This document shows, piece by piece, positions 1 through 7,281 of a stretch of DNA of 28,422 bases (position 1 is the first letter of the stretch; each line of letters begins with the position of its first letter). Source of the stretch: Gammaproteobacteria bacterium (GTDB taxonomy: Bacteria; Pseudomonadota; Gammaproteobacteria; PS1; Pseudothioglobaceae). The translations under genes were made by a program, and so were the position numbers. The stretch spans positions 1 to 28,422 of the forward strand of contig JAPYOZ010000004.1 in assembly GCA_029941485.1 (NCBI GenBank). Reading direction: 5' to 3'. The notes under the pieces were generated by a model, which saw nothing but the letters and a program-made list of their open reading frames with translations, made no database searches and was not told where the DNA came from.

Positions 1-120
1 TCTTTTTATCGTTCATTAGAATCTTACAAAAAGTCTTTTGCTAATCAAAGTGATATTCTAGTGTTAAACCCTAATACTGAATTTTTTCGTCACTTTAATC
101 CAGAAGTTAAGCCAAAGTAA
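1..120 (+). CDS. hflC: HflC, C-terminal end (partial)
   Basis: The left edge cuts this gene; the last 39 codons and a TAA stop are present. The visible residues include YRSLESYKKSF and NTEFFRHF, which match the tail of HflC, the membrane-anchored SPFH-family partner of HflK that restrains the FtsH protease at the periplasmic face of the inner membrane. The location agrees: hflK-hflC followed by hisZ and purA is a common gammaproteobacterial order. The stop codon shares its last base with the hisZ start (TAATG), so hisZ is probably translated by coupling. The 5' part and hflK would lie to the left of the window. Confidence 0.85.
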   Translation, partial: SFYRSLESYKKSFANQSDILVLNPNTEFFRHFNPEVKPK

Positions 121-1073
121 TGGGTGTTTGGCAATTGCCTGAAGGAATTGATGAACTGATTGGTGCTGAGGCAATAGCATTTGAATCCGTTCGTCGTCAG
201 CTTTTAGATCTATATGCGGACAAAGGCTTTGGTTTGATTATTCCACCAATGGTTGAGTACGTAGAGTCATTGTTATTAACTTCCGACTCAGTTGATCAAA
301 AGACCTTTAAATTTCTAGATTCTGTTAGCGGAAAAATGCTCGGTGTGCATGCTGACATCACTCCTCAAATTGCACGTATTGATGCAAAATCTGGCAGTGA
401 AAATATTGCAAAATATTGCTATATCAATGCTATTTTACAAACCAAAGCGGATGATTTTTACGCTTCTCGATCGCCGATTCAAGCCGGTGCTGAACTTTAT
501 GGATCGGAAGATGTATCAGCAGACATTGAAGTCATTGAGTTGATGCTCGACAGTCTAAAACTATTATCAATTAATTCAATTGTACTGAGTCTCGGTAATG
601 TGGCTATTTTTAATGCAATGATTGAACAGGAGTCGCTATCGAACGAACAAATATCGCAATTAAAACAAATTTTTGTTAGACGCTCTACACCAGATTTAAA
701 TGTGTTTTTAAACAATAACGCATTGAGAAGTGCGGATCAATTTTCCCAATTAATGAAACTAGAAGGTGATGCGAGTATCTTAGATGAAGCGTTAGAAGTT
801 TTTAAAGATTTGCCTAAGGCTAAATCAGCGGTTGAAGATTTAATCAAAATTAACAATCAGTTGGATATTGCTAATATTAAGGTAATTGTTGACCTTGCTG
901 AATTAAGGGCTTATGAATATCACACAGGCGTTGTGTTTTCTGCTTACAATGAGAATTATTCAAAAGCACTAGCACAAGGCGGTCGATACAATGGACTGAG
1001 TGAATCTTTTGGTCAATCAAGGGCAGCAACCGGTTTTTCATTTGATTTAAAGTTTTTATCTCAAACAAAATAA
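120..1073 (+). CDS. hisZ: ATP phosphoribosyltransferase regulatory subunit HisZ
   Basis: HisZ is a class II histidyl-tRNA-synthetase paralogue that forms a complex with short-form HisG and gives it activity and histidine feedback in the first step of histidine synthesis. Visible family signatures are PPMVEYVESL (about residues 42-51), HADITPQIARIDA (about 77-89), YHTGVVFSAY near 269 and GGRYNGL near 289. The usual RADxTPQ is HADITPQ here. At 317 residues it is shorter than the roughly 380-390 of most proteobacterial HisZ: it ends soon after ATGFSFDL, so the usual C-terminal 60-70 residues are missing. The start overlaps the hflC stop (TAATG) and has no clear Shine-Dalgarno site. A partner short HisG must be encoded elsewhere. 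Read as HisZ rather than HisS because motif 3 and the anticodon-binding domain are absent. Confidence 0.88.
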   Translation: MGVWQLPEGIDELIGAEAIAFESVRRQLLDLYADKGFGLIIPPMVEYVESLLLTSDSVDQKTFKFLDSVSGKMLGVHADITPQIARIDAKSGSENIAKYCYINAILQTKADDFYASRSPIQAGAELYGSEDVSADIEVIELMLDSLKLLSINSIVLSLGNVAIFNAMIEQESLSNEQISQLKQIFVRRSTPDLNVFLNNNALRSADQFSQLMKLEGDASILDEALEVFKDLPKAKSAVEDLIKINNQLDIANIKVIVDLAELRAYEYHTGVVFSAYNENYSKALAQGGRYNGLSESFGQSRAATGFSFDLKFLSQTK

Positions 1074-1090
1074 TTAGGAACTAAAAAAGT

Positions 1091-2410
1091 ATGTCAAAAA
1101 ATGTAGTAATCATTGGTACACAATGGGGTGACGAAGGCAAAGGTAAAGTAGTGGATTTAATTACCGATAAAGTATCCAGTGTGGTGCGCTTTCAAGGCGG
1201 TCATAATGCAGGCCATACTTTGGTGATTGATGGTCAAAAAACCATCCTTCATTTAATCCCTTCAGGCATCTTACGTGAAAGCGTTGAATGCTTAATTGGC
1301 CATGGCGTGGTGTTATCTATGTCTGCACTGATTAAAGAATTGGGCGAGTTAAAAGTAGCCGGCGTTGATGCCAAAGCGCGTTTGAAAATATCTCCGGGAT
1401 GTCCATTGATTATGCCGTATCACATTGCATTGGATAATGCACGTGAAGTTAAACGTGGCAAAGCAGCCATTGGCACAACTGGAAACGGTATTGGCCCTGC
1501 TTATGAAGATAAAGTTGCTCGCCGTGGTTTACGCGTAGGCGATCTTCTGGATGAGGCAGCTTTCGCAACCAAATTAAAAGAGGTGATGGAATACCATAAC
1601 TTTGCACTCACTAACTATTATGGTGTTGATGCTGTGGATTATGAAACAACTCTAGCGGAAGCATTAGAGCAAGCTAAGGTTGTCAGACCGATGATTACCG
1701 ATGTGACTGAGCAAATCCATCAACACATTGCTAATAATGAAAATGTATTGTTTGAAGGTGCACAAGGTGCTTTATTAGATATTGACCAAGGCACGTATCC
1801 ATTTGTAACTTCATCCAATACAACCTCTGGTGGTGCAGTTACCGGTTCCGGTGTAGGTGTAACCGACATTGACTACGTGGTTGGTATTGTTAAAGCTTAT
1901 ACCACGCGTGTTGGTGGTGGCCCATTCCCAACAGAATTGGTTTACGATGTAGAAACTGATAAAGGTGATGCCATTGGTAAAGCATTGGGCACCGTAGGTT
2001 GTGAGTTCGGTGCAACCACAGGTCGTCAACGCCGTTGTGGTTGGCTAGACATGGTTACACTTAATCGTTCATTCAAACTGAACGCAGTAACGGGTATCTG
2101 CTTAACCAAACTTGATGTTTTGGATGACTTGGAAAGTATTAAGGTTTGTATTGCTTACAATCTTAACGGCACGCAAATTACCACACCGCCGTACGATGCA
2201 CAGGGTTATGCAGATGCACAACCAATCTATATTGAAATGCCAGGCTGGAAAACTTCAACCATTGGCACCTCTTCATTTGACTCACTACCAATTGAAGCGC
2301 AAAACTACATTCGCAAGATTGAAGAACTTTCTGGTTTACCTGTTGATATTTTATCAACTGGCCCCGATCGTGATGAAACCTTGATTCTTAATCACCCATT
2401 CGACGAGTAA
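1091..2410 (+). CDS. purA: Adenylosuccinate synthetase
   Basis: PurA joins IMP and aspartate using GTP, the first committed step from IMP to AMP, in the cytosol. The N-terminal GTQWGDEGKGK loop (residues 9-19) carries the catalytic Asp14, and GGHNAGHT supplies His41. Further signatures are GTTGNGIGPAYEDK (IMP binding), FEGAQGALLDIDQG and GRQRRCGWLD. Length is 439 residues, about normal for bacterial PurA (432 in E. coli). AGGA at 1076-1079 is the likely ribosome site, with a rather long spacing of 11 bases. The gap to hisZ is 17 bases and to rnr 3 bases, so all three probably share a transcript. Placement between hflC/hisZ and rnr is the usual gammaproteobacterial arrangement. Confidence 0.98.
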   Translation: MSKNVVIIGTQWGDEGKGKVVDLITDKVSSVVRFQGGHNAGHTLVIDGQKTILHLIPSGILRESVECLIGHGVVLSMSALIKELGELKVAGVDAKARLKISPGCPLIMPYHIALDNAREVKRGKAAIGTTGNGIGPAYEDKVARRGLRVGDLLDEAAFATKLKEVMEYHNFALTNYYGVDAVDYETTLAEALEQAKVVRPMITDVTEQIHQHIANNENVLFEGAQGALLDIDQGTYPFVTSSNTTSGGAVTGSGVGVTDIDYVVGIVKAYTTRVGGGPFPTELVYDVETDKGDAIGKALGTVGCEFGATTGRQRRCGWLDMVTLNRSFKLNAVTGICLTKLDVLDDLESIKVCIAYNLNGTQITTPPYDAQGYADAQPIYIEMPGWKTSTIGTSSFDSLPIEAQNYIRKIEELSGLPVDILSTGPDRDETLILNHPFDE

Positions 2411-2413
2411 TTA

Positions 2414-4531
2414 ATGTCTGACCCTCACCATAAGAGAGAATCGGAAAAATACGATAATCCGATTCCCTCTAGGGAATATATTCTTAGTTTTATTAAAAAG
2501 AAAGCCCTAACTAAACACGAATTATACGACTTTCTTAAAGTTGATAATCACCAAAAGAAACCTTTAACTCACCGCCTAAAAGCCATGGTTCGTGACCAAC
2601 AACTCAGTTGCGACCGAAATGGTGTATATCGTTTATACACCGGTAAAGGTGGTGTGATGACCGGTACCGTTATTGCAAATCCAAAAGGTTTTGGTTTTAT
2701 TGCACTAGACAAAGGTGGTAAAGATTTGCGTCTTTCTGCCAAGCAAATGCAATTAGTATTCCATGGCGATAAAGTAAAAGCACGTTTACTTAATCAACGT
2801 GGCGATGCACAAATTGTTAAAGTCATTGAAAGTATTAAAACTGTGGTTGGTCGTTTGCACCTAGAGCAAGAAGGCGCGTACGTAGTGGTGGATGATAAAC
2901 GCATTCGTCATAACATTAGTATTCCCAAAGTAAATCAAGACAACACCGACGAACAGATTGTTATTGTTGAAATTGTTAAATCACCAACTTTAAAGAGTCT
3001 AGCCGTTGGCAAGATTACCCAAATTTTAGGCAGTTACATGGATGAAGGTGTAGAAACAGATTCAGCTCTTTATCGTAATAATATTCCGGTTGATTTCTCA
3101 AAAGAAGCCTTAGCGCAAACAGATAAATTACCAACCACTGTTACCAAAGCTGACAAAAAAGGCCGTATTGATATTACCGATATGAAGCTGGTTACTATCG
3201 ATGGTGAAGACTCGCGTGATTTTGATGACGCTGTGTTTGCTGAGTCAACCAACAATGGCTGGAAGTTAGTCGTTGCTATTGCCGATGTGTCTCATTATGT
3301 GAAAGAAGGTTCAGACCTAGATAGCGATGCGATTGATCGTGGTAATTCAGTGTATTTCCCGCGTCGCGTCGTACCAATGCTCCCTGAGGCTTTATCAAAC
3401 GGCCTATGCTCAATCAACCCTGACGTAGAGCGCTTGTGTATGACCTGTGAGATGAATATTGACTCTGAAGGTAATTTACTTGATTATAAATTCTACCCAG
3501 CGGTTATGTTGTCTCATGCACGTTTAACTTACACTAAAGTTAGTCACATTCTAGAACATCACGATGACGATTTAATTGATGAATATTCGTCGGTGTTGGA
3601 CAATTTAAATACCTTATACGATTTATACAAAGTGTTAAAAGCCGCACGTACCAAACGCGGAGTAATGGACTTTGATCGTATTGAATCTCAAATTTTATTC
3701 AACAATAAAGGTAAGATTGATAATATCGTTGCTCGTTCTCGTAATGACGCACACAAGCTTATTGAAGAATGCATGCTGATGGCTAACCAAGCTACAGCTA
3801 AGTTTTTAGCGCACAATAATGAAGATTTCCTTTATCGTATTCACCCTAAGCCTACGGCTGAAAAAGTAGAAATAACGCGTCAGTTCTTAACCGCAGTGGG
3901 CCTAACACTTGAAGGTGGCGTTCAGCCAGAATCGAAACACTTTGCTAAAGTATTGGTAGATGCTAAAGGCCGTGATGATGAAAACATCATTAAGACAGTT
4001 ATACTTCGTACCATGAAGCAAGCAGTATACACACCTGCGAACGAAGGGCACTTTGGCTTAGCCTTTGAGGATTACACACACTTCACTTCACCGATTAGAA
4101 GATATCCTGACCTCTTAGTGCATCGCGCTATTAACCGCGTACTTAATAAAAACAAAAGAAAACCAAGTAAAAAAATGGTAGAAATAGGTGCGCATTTATC
4201 AGTGACAGAGCGCAGAGCAGACGATGCCTCGCGCGATGTAGAACAGTGGCTGAAATGTGAATACATGCGTGACAAAGTTGGAGACACCTTTAACGGTGTG
4301 ATTTCTGGTGTAGCTGGCTTCGGTATCTTTATTGAGCTTACCGATGTGTTTGTTGAAGGTATGATCGCCATGCGTGATATGAAAGACGATTACTATATTT
4401 TTGATGATGTCCATCATCAGCTTAAGGGTGAGCGCACAGGAAAAACCTTTCAACTCGGAGATACCATTAAGATTCAGGTTGCTTCTGTCAATCTAGATGA
4501 CAGGCAGATGGTATTTGTGCCTACTGACTAG
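2414..4531 (+). CDS. rnr: Ribonuclease R
   Basis: RNase R is a processive 3'-to-5' exoribonuclease that degrades structured RNA and works in rRNA quality control and tmRNA-linked decay. Order of parts: an N-terminal winged-helix-like region (about 20-75), a cold-shock domain beginning at TGTVIANPKGFGFI (83-96), the RNB catalytic domain with D266, D269, D271 and D272 in GEDSRDFDD, the SPIRRYPDLLVHR motif (559-571), and an S1 domain (about 621-703). It has 705 residues against 813 in E. coli and stops directly after S1, so the lysine-rich tail is missing. The ATG follows purA by 3 bases. The stop TAG overlaps the convergent ilvD stop. The rlmB gene that often follows rnr is not here. Confidence 0.96.
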   Translation: MSDPHHKRESEKYDNPIPSREYILSFIKKKALTKHELYDFLKVDNHQKKPLTHRLKAMVRDQQLSCDRNGVYRLYTGKGGVMTGTVIANPKGFGFIALDKGGKDLRLSAKQMQLVFHGDKVKARLLNQRGDAQIVKVIESIKTVVGRLHLEQEGAYVVVDDKRIRHNISIPKVNQDNTDEQIVIVEIVKSPTLKSLAVGKITQILGSYMDEGVETDSALYRNNIPVDFSKEALAQTDKLPTTVTKADKKGRIDITDMKLVTIDGEDSRDFDDAVFAESTNNGWKLVVAIADVSHYVKEGSDLDSDAIDRGNSVYFPRRVVPMLPEALSNGLCSINPDVERLCMTCEMNIDSEGNLLDYKFYPAVMLSHARLTYTKVSHILEHHDDDLIDEYSSVLDNLNTLYDLYKVLKAARTKRGVMDFDRIESQILFNNKGKIDNIVARSRNDAHKLIEECMLMANQATAKFLAHNNEDFLYRIHPKPTAEKVEITRQFLTAVGLTLEGGVQPESKHFAKVLVDAKGRDDENIIKTVILRTMKQAVYTPANEGHFGLAFEDYTHFTSPIRRYPDLLVHRAINRVLNKNKRKPSKKMVEIGAHLSVTERRADDASRDVEQWLKCEYMRDKVGDTFNGVISGVAGFGIFIELTDVFVEGMIAMRDMKDDYYIFDDVHHQLKGERTGKTFQLGDTIKIQVASVNLDDRQMVFVPTD

Positions 4532-6192
4532 CTTGTTACCGCGCCTTCAGAAGCAGACTTAGCAAGCTTAGCAAATTTAGCCAACACACCCTTAGTGTAG
4601 TTTGATTTTGGCTGTGTCCAGTGCGATAATCGTTCATCAATGATTGATTGATCTACCATTAATTCTAAGACATTATTTTCAGCATCAATTAGAATTTCAT
4701 CACCGTCTTCAACCACGGCTAATACACCACCCTTGAATGCTTCAGGAGTAATATGACCCACCACAAAACCGTGGGTGCCGCCAGAGAAGCGACCATCAGT
4801 AATTAGAGCTACCTCACCACCGAGACCTTTGCCCATTACCGCTGAAGTAGGGGCTAACATCTCACGCATGCCAGGACCACCAGCAGGGCCTTCGTAACGA
4901 ATCACAATCACATCACCGGCTTTAATTTCATCATTAAGTACAGCGGCAAGTGCAGCTTCTTCACGACCATAACATTTAGCCACACCCTTGAAGCTTAAGC
5001 CTTCTTTGCCCGTAATTTTAGCGACTGCACCATCAACAGCCAAGTTACCTCTTAGGATTCTTAGGTGAGAGTCTTTTTTGATTGGGTTGTCTAATGATCT
5101 GATAATATCTTGAGAGTCATCATACGGTTTAACATCGGCTAGATTTTCAGCCATGGTTTTTCCGGTAACGGTCATGCAGTCACCATGTAGCATGCCAGCA
5201 TCGAGTAACATTTTCATCAGTGGCAAGGTACCACCAATTGCAATTAGCTCACTCATTAGGTATTTACCCGATGGTTTAAGATCAGCGATCACAGGCACGT
5301 TGGCACCAATACGAGTGAAATCATCAATGTTTAAATCAACACCAGCGGCATCAGCCATGGCGATTAAATGTAGTACCGCATTGGTAGACCCGCCTAAAGT
5401 AATGATAACCGTAATGGCATTTTCAAACGCCTTCATGGTCATGATGTCGTTTGGTTTAATATCTTTTTCTAATAAGTTAAGCACTGCCTCACCCGCACGA
5501 ACACAGTCATTATTCTTGTCGGTTGAAATCGCATCTTGTGCTGATGAATTTGGCAAGCTCATGCCCAATGCTTCAATGGCTGATGCCATGGTATTAGCCG
5601 TGTACATACCACCACAAGAACCCGGGCCAGGAATCGCAGTTTTTTCAATGTTCTCTAATTCAATCGCATCAATGGTGTTATTAGCATACTTGCCAACAGC
5701 TTCAAACACGCTAACTACATCAGTATGGTCTTTACCTGGCTGGATGGTGCCACCATAAACAAAAATACCTGGACGATTTAATCTGGACAAGCCAATAATA
5801 CAGCCCGGCATATTTTTATCACAACCGCCAATCGCTACCACACCATCAAAGCCTTGACAGCCCACTACTGTTTCAATTGAATCGGCAATCACCTCACGAG
5901 AAACCAAAGAATACTTCATGCCTTCAGAACCCATAGAAATACCATCTGAAACAGTAATGGTGTTAAAAATTACACCTTTACCACCAGCAGAATTAACACC
6001 CCTTGAAGCCTCGTCAGCAAGTTTATCAATGTGCATATTACAAGGTGTAACCATCGACCAAGTGCTGGCAATACCGACTTGAGGCTTGTCAAAATCTTCT
6101 TTTGTAAAACCAACTGGATAAAGCATAGCACGGCTTGGTGCGCGTTCATAGCCATCAACCACTTGAGAAGAGTATTTTCTTATATTAGACAT
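4528..6192 (-). CDS. ilvD: Dihydroxy-acid dehydratase
   Basis: IlvD dehydrates 2,3-dihydroxy-acids to 2-keto acids, the third shared step of isoleucine and valine synthesis. Three cluster-ligand cysteines are visible: C51 in CNMH, C124 in GGCDKNMPG and C193 in GSCGGMYTANTM. C51 and the 554-residue length place it with the shorter subfamily that includes plant and mycobacterial enzymes, known to carry a [2Fe-2S] cluster, rather than with the 616-residue E. coli type, which lacks the first Cys. I chose the ATG at 6192 (MSNIRKYSSQV); a TTG four codons upstream at 6204 is also open but adds residues not typical of the family. Neither has a strong ribosome site. It is convergent with rnr through a shared CTAG and divergent from the argA-like gene. 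Confidence 0.97.
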   Translation of the reverse strand: MSNIRKYSSQVVDGYERAPSRAMLYPVGFTKEDFDKPQVGIASTWSMVTPCNMHIDKLADEASRGVNSAGGKGVIFNTITVSDGISMGSEGMKYSLVSREVIADSIETVVGCQGFDGVVAIGGCDKNMPGCIIGLSRLNRPGIFVYGGTIQPGKDHTDVVSVFEAVGKYANNTIDAIELENIEKTAIPGPGSCGGMYTANTMASAIEALGMSLPNSSAQDAISTDKNNDCVRAGEAVLNLLEKDIKPNDIMTMKAFENAITVIITLGGSTNAVLHLIAMADAAGVDLNIDDFTRIGANVPVIADLKPSGKYLMSELIAIGGTLPLMKMLLDAGMLHGDCMTVTGKTMAENLADVKPYDDSQDIIRSLDNPIKKDSHLRILRGNLAVDGAVAKITGKEGLSFKGVAKCYGREEAALAAVLNDEIKAGDVIVIRYEGPAGGPGMREMLAPTSAVMGKGLGGEVALITDGRFSGGTHGFVVGHITPEAFKGGVLAVVEDGDEILIDAENNVLELMVDQSIIDERLSHWTQPKSNYTKGVLAKFAKLAKSASEGAVTS

Positions 6193-6220
6193 AAGGATAT
6201 TCAATTACTAAAAAGGTTAA

Positions 6221-6235
6221 ATTTTAGACTAAAAT
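6221..6235. promoter_or_regulatory. Palindrome in the ilvD/argA divergent promoter region
   Basis: ATTTTAG-A-CTAAAAT is a perfect 7-1-7 inverted repeat in the middle of the 73-base gap between ilvD and the argA-like gene. Each arm contains TAAAAT reading outward (6230-6235 on +, 6221-6226 on -), a five-of-six match to a sigma-70 -10 box. It may therefore be a pair of overlapping divergent -10 elements, an operator, or both. No good -35 box was found for either direction, and the sequence does not look like an ArgR box. Confidence 0.35.
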
Positions 6236-6265
6236 ATCGAGTTCCATTTATGTTTTGAGTCTGTC

Positions 6266-6691
6266 TTGAATAAAGCTAAGCAAATTTTAGAATTGATTGA
6301 ACCTTTTGTGAAGGAAGGTAAAATTTTGCCTAGAACTTACGATCAAATTAGTGACAATATCGATGATTTCGTTTTTTTACGAAATTTTGGTCAATTGGTT
6401 GCTTGTGCAGGTTTAAAAGACTGTAAAGAAGGTGGGATGGGGGAGATTTACGCCTTAGCAGTGTCTAAAGACACTCAAAATCAAGGTTTTTCAGCTAAAT
6501 TACTCGATCAAATTATGCAAAAAGCACGTATTTCCAATTTTTCCAAAATTTTTGCACTCTCTAAGTACAATACCGAGTGGTTTTTAAACCAAGATTTTGT
6601 ACAAATGAAAATCAGCGAATTGCCAGTTAAGCGTCAAGCACTGTTTGATCACAATCGAAACTCTTCAATTTTTTTTAAAGACGTCGAATAA
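6266..6691 (+). CDS. argA: Short N-acetylglutamate synthase (stand-alone GNAT domain of ArgA type)
   Basis: The 141 residues align by eye along their length with the C-terminal acetyltransferase half of E. coli ArgA: ILELIEPFVKEGKILPRT, then GEIYALAVSKDTQNQGFSAKLL (acetyl-CoA loop near QNQG, 71-74), WFLNQDFVQM, ELPVKRQALF and an RNSSIFF tail. ArgA acetylates glutamate to start arginine synthesis. The N-terminal amino-acid-kinase-like domain that binds arginine in classical ArgA is absent, and nothing upstream encodes it. Similar single-domain enzymes exist (short NAGS in mycobacteria, the C-terminal domain of ArgHA fusions). The start is TTG, preceded by GAG at 6257-6259; no in-frame ATG lies upstream before the stop at 6230-6232, so the first beta strand may be incomplete. 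A different GNAT acyl acceptor cannot be excluded. The stop overlaps rnt (TAATG). Confidence 0.7.
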   Translation: MNKAKQILELIEPFVKEGKILPRTYDQISDNIDDFVFLRNFGQLVACAGLKDCKEGGMGEIYALAVSKDTQNQGFSAKLLDQIMQKARISNFSKIFALSKYNTEWFLNQDFVQMKISELPVKRQALFDHNRNSSIFFKDVE

Positions 6692-7281
6692 TGAAAATCA
6701 AAGACAGAATCAGAGGTTATCTTCCAGTAGTTATCGACATTGAAACGGGGGGCTTTAATGATAAAACCGATGCCATGCTTGAGATTTGTGCGATTATGAT
6801 TGGTGTGGACGATGAGGGTGTGTTCTATACTAAAGAGCCTCAGCATTTTCATGTGGAGGCTTTTAAAGGGGCTAATCTTGATCCAAGTGCGTTAAAGTTT
6901 AACGGCATTGATGTTAATAATCCTTTTCGTATGGCAGTGAGTGAAAAGCAAGCTTTGGGCGAAATTTTTAAAACAGTCAGAACCAAGATGAAGCAAGAGG
7001 ATTGCACACGTGCAATATTAGTAGGGCACAATGCTTTTTTTGATTTAGGATTTTTATACGCGGCGAGTAATCGAGCAAAACTTAAAAATCCTTTCCATCA
7101 ATTCTCAACCATTGACACCGTAAGTCTTTCAGCGCTTTATTACGGAGAAACTGTATTGGCTAAAAGCATGCGTGTTGCTAACATTGACTGGGATGATTCT
7201 AAAGCACATTCAGCACTTTACGATACGAAAAAAACTGCTGAGCTTTTTTGCAAAATTTTCAATGCACAAGACTACAGCTAA
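6691..7281 (+). CDS. rnt: Ribonuclease T
   Basis: RNase T is a DEDDh 3' exoribonuclease that trims tRNA ends (the CCA turnover) and finishes the 3' ends of several stable RNAs. All five catalytic residues are visible: D16 and E18 in VIDIETGGF, D118 in HNAFFDLGF, and H173 and D178 in AHSALYDT. Other matches to E. coli Rnt are GANLDPSALKFNGID and RAILVGHNA. Length is 196 residues against 215 in E. coli, the difference being at both ends. The ATG shares a base with the preceding stop (TAATG). The next gene begins inside the last seven codons of rnt, so the three genes probably form one translation-coupled operon. Confidence 0.95.
   Translation: MKIKDRIRGYLPVVIDIETGGFNDKTDAMLEICAIMIGVDDEGVFYTKEPQHFHVEAFKGANLDPSALKFNGIDVNNPFRMAVSEKQALGEIFKTVRTKMKQEDCTRAILVGHNAFFDLGFLYAASNRAKLKNPFHQFSTIDTVSLSALYYGETVLAKSMRVANIDWDDSKAHSALYDTKKTAELFCKIFNAQDYS

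Noticed and set aside
5153..5758. A 201-codon open frame on the plus strand opposite ilvD
   Set aside because: It lies wholly antisense to a clear ilvD, has no recognisable motif, and its composition mirrors the ilvD codons; it is a shadow frame.
7172..7261. Earlier start of the TolC-like gene at 7172
   Set aside because: It would overlap rnt by 110 bases and bury the signal peptide that begins at 7262.
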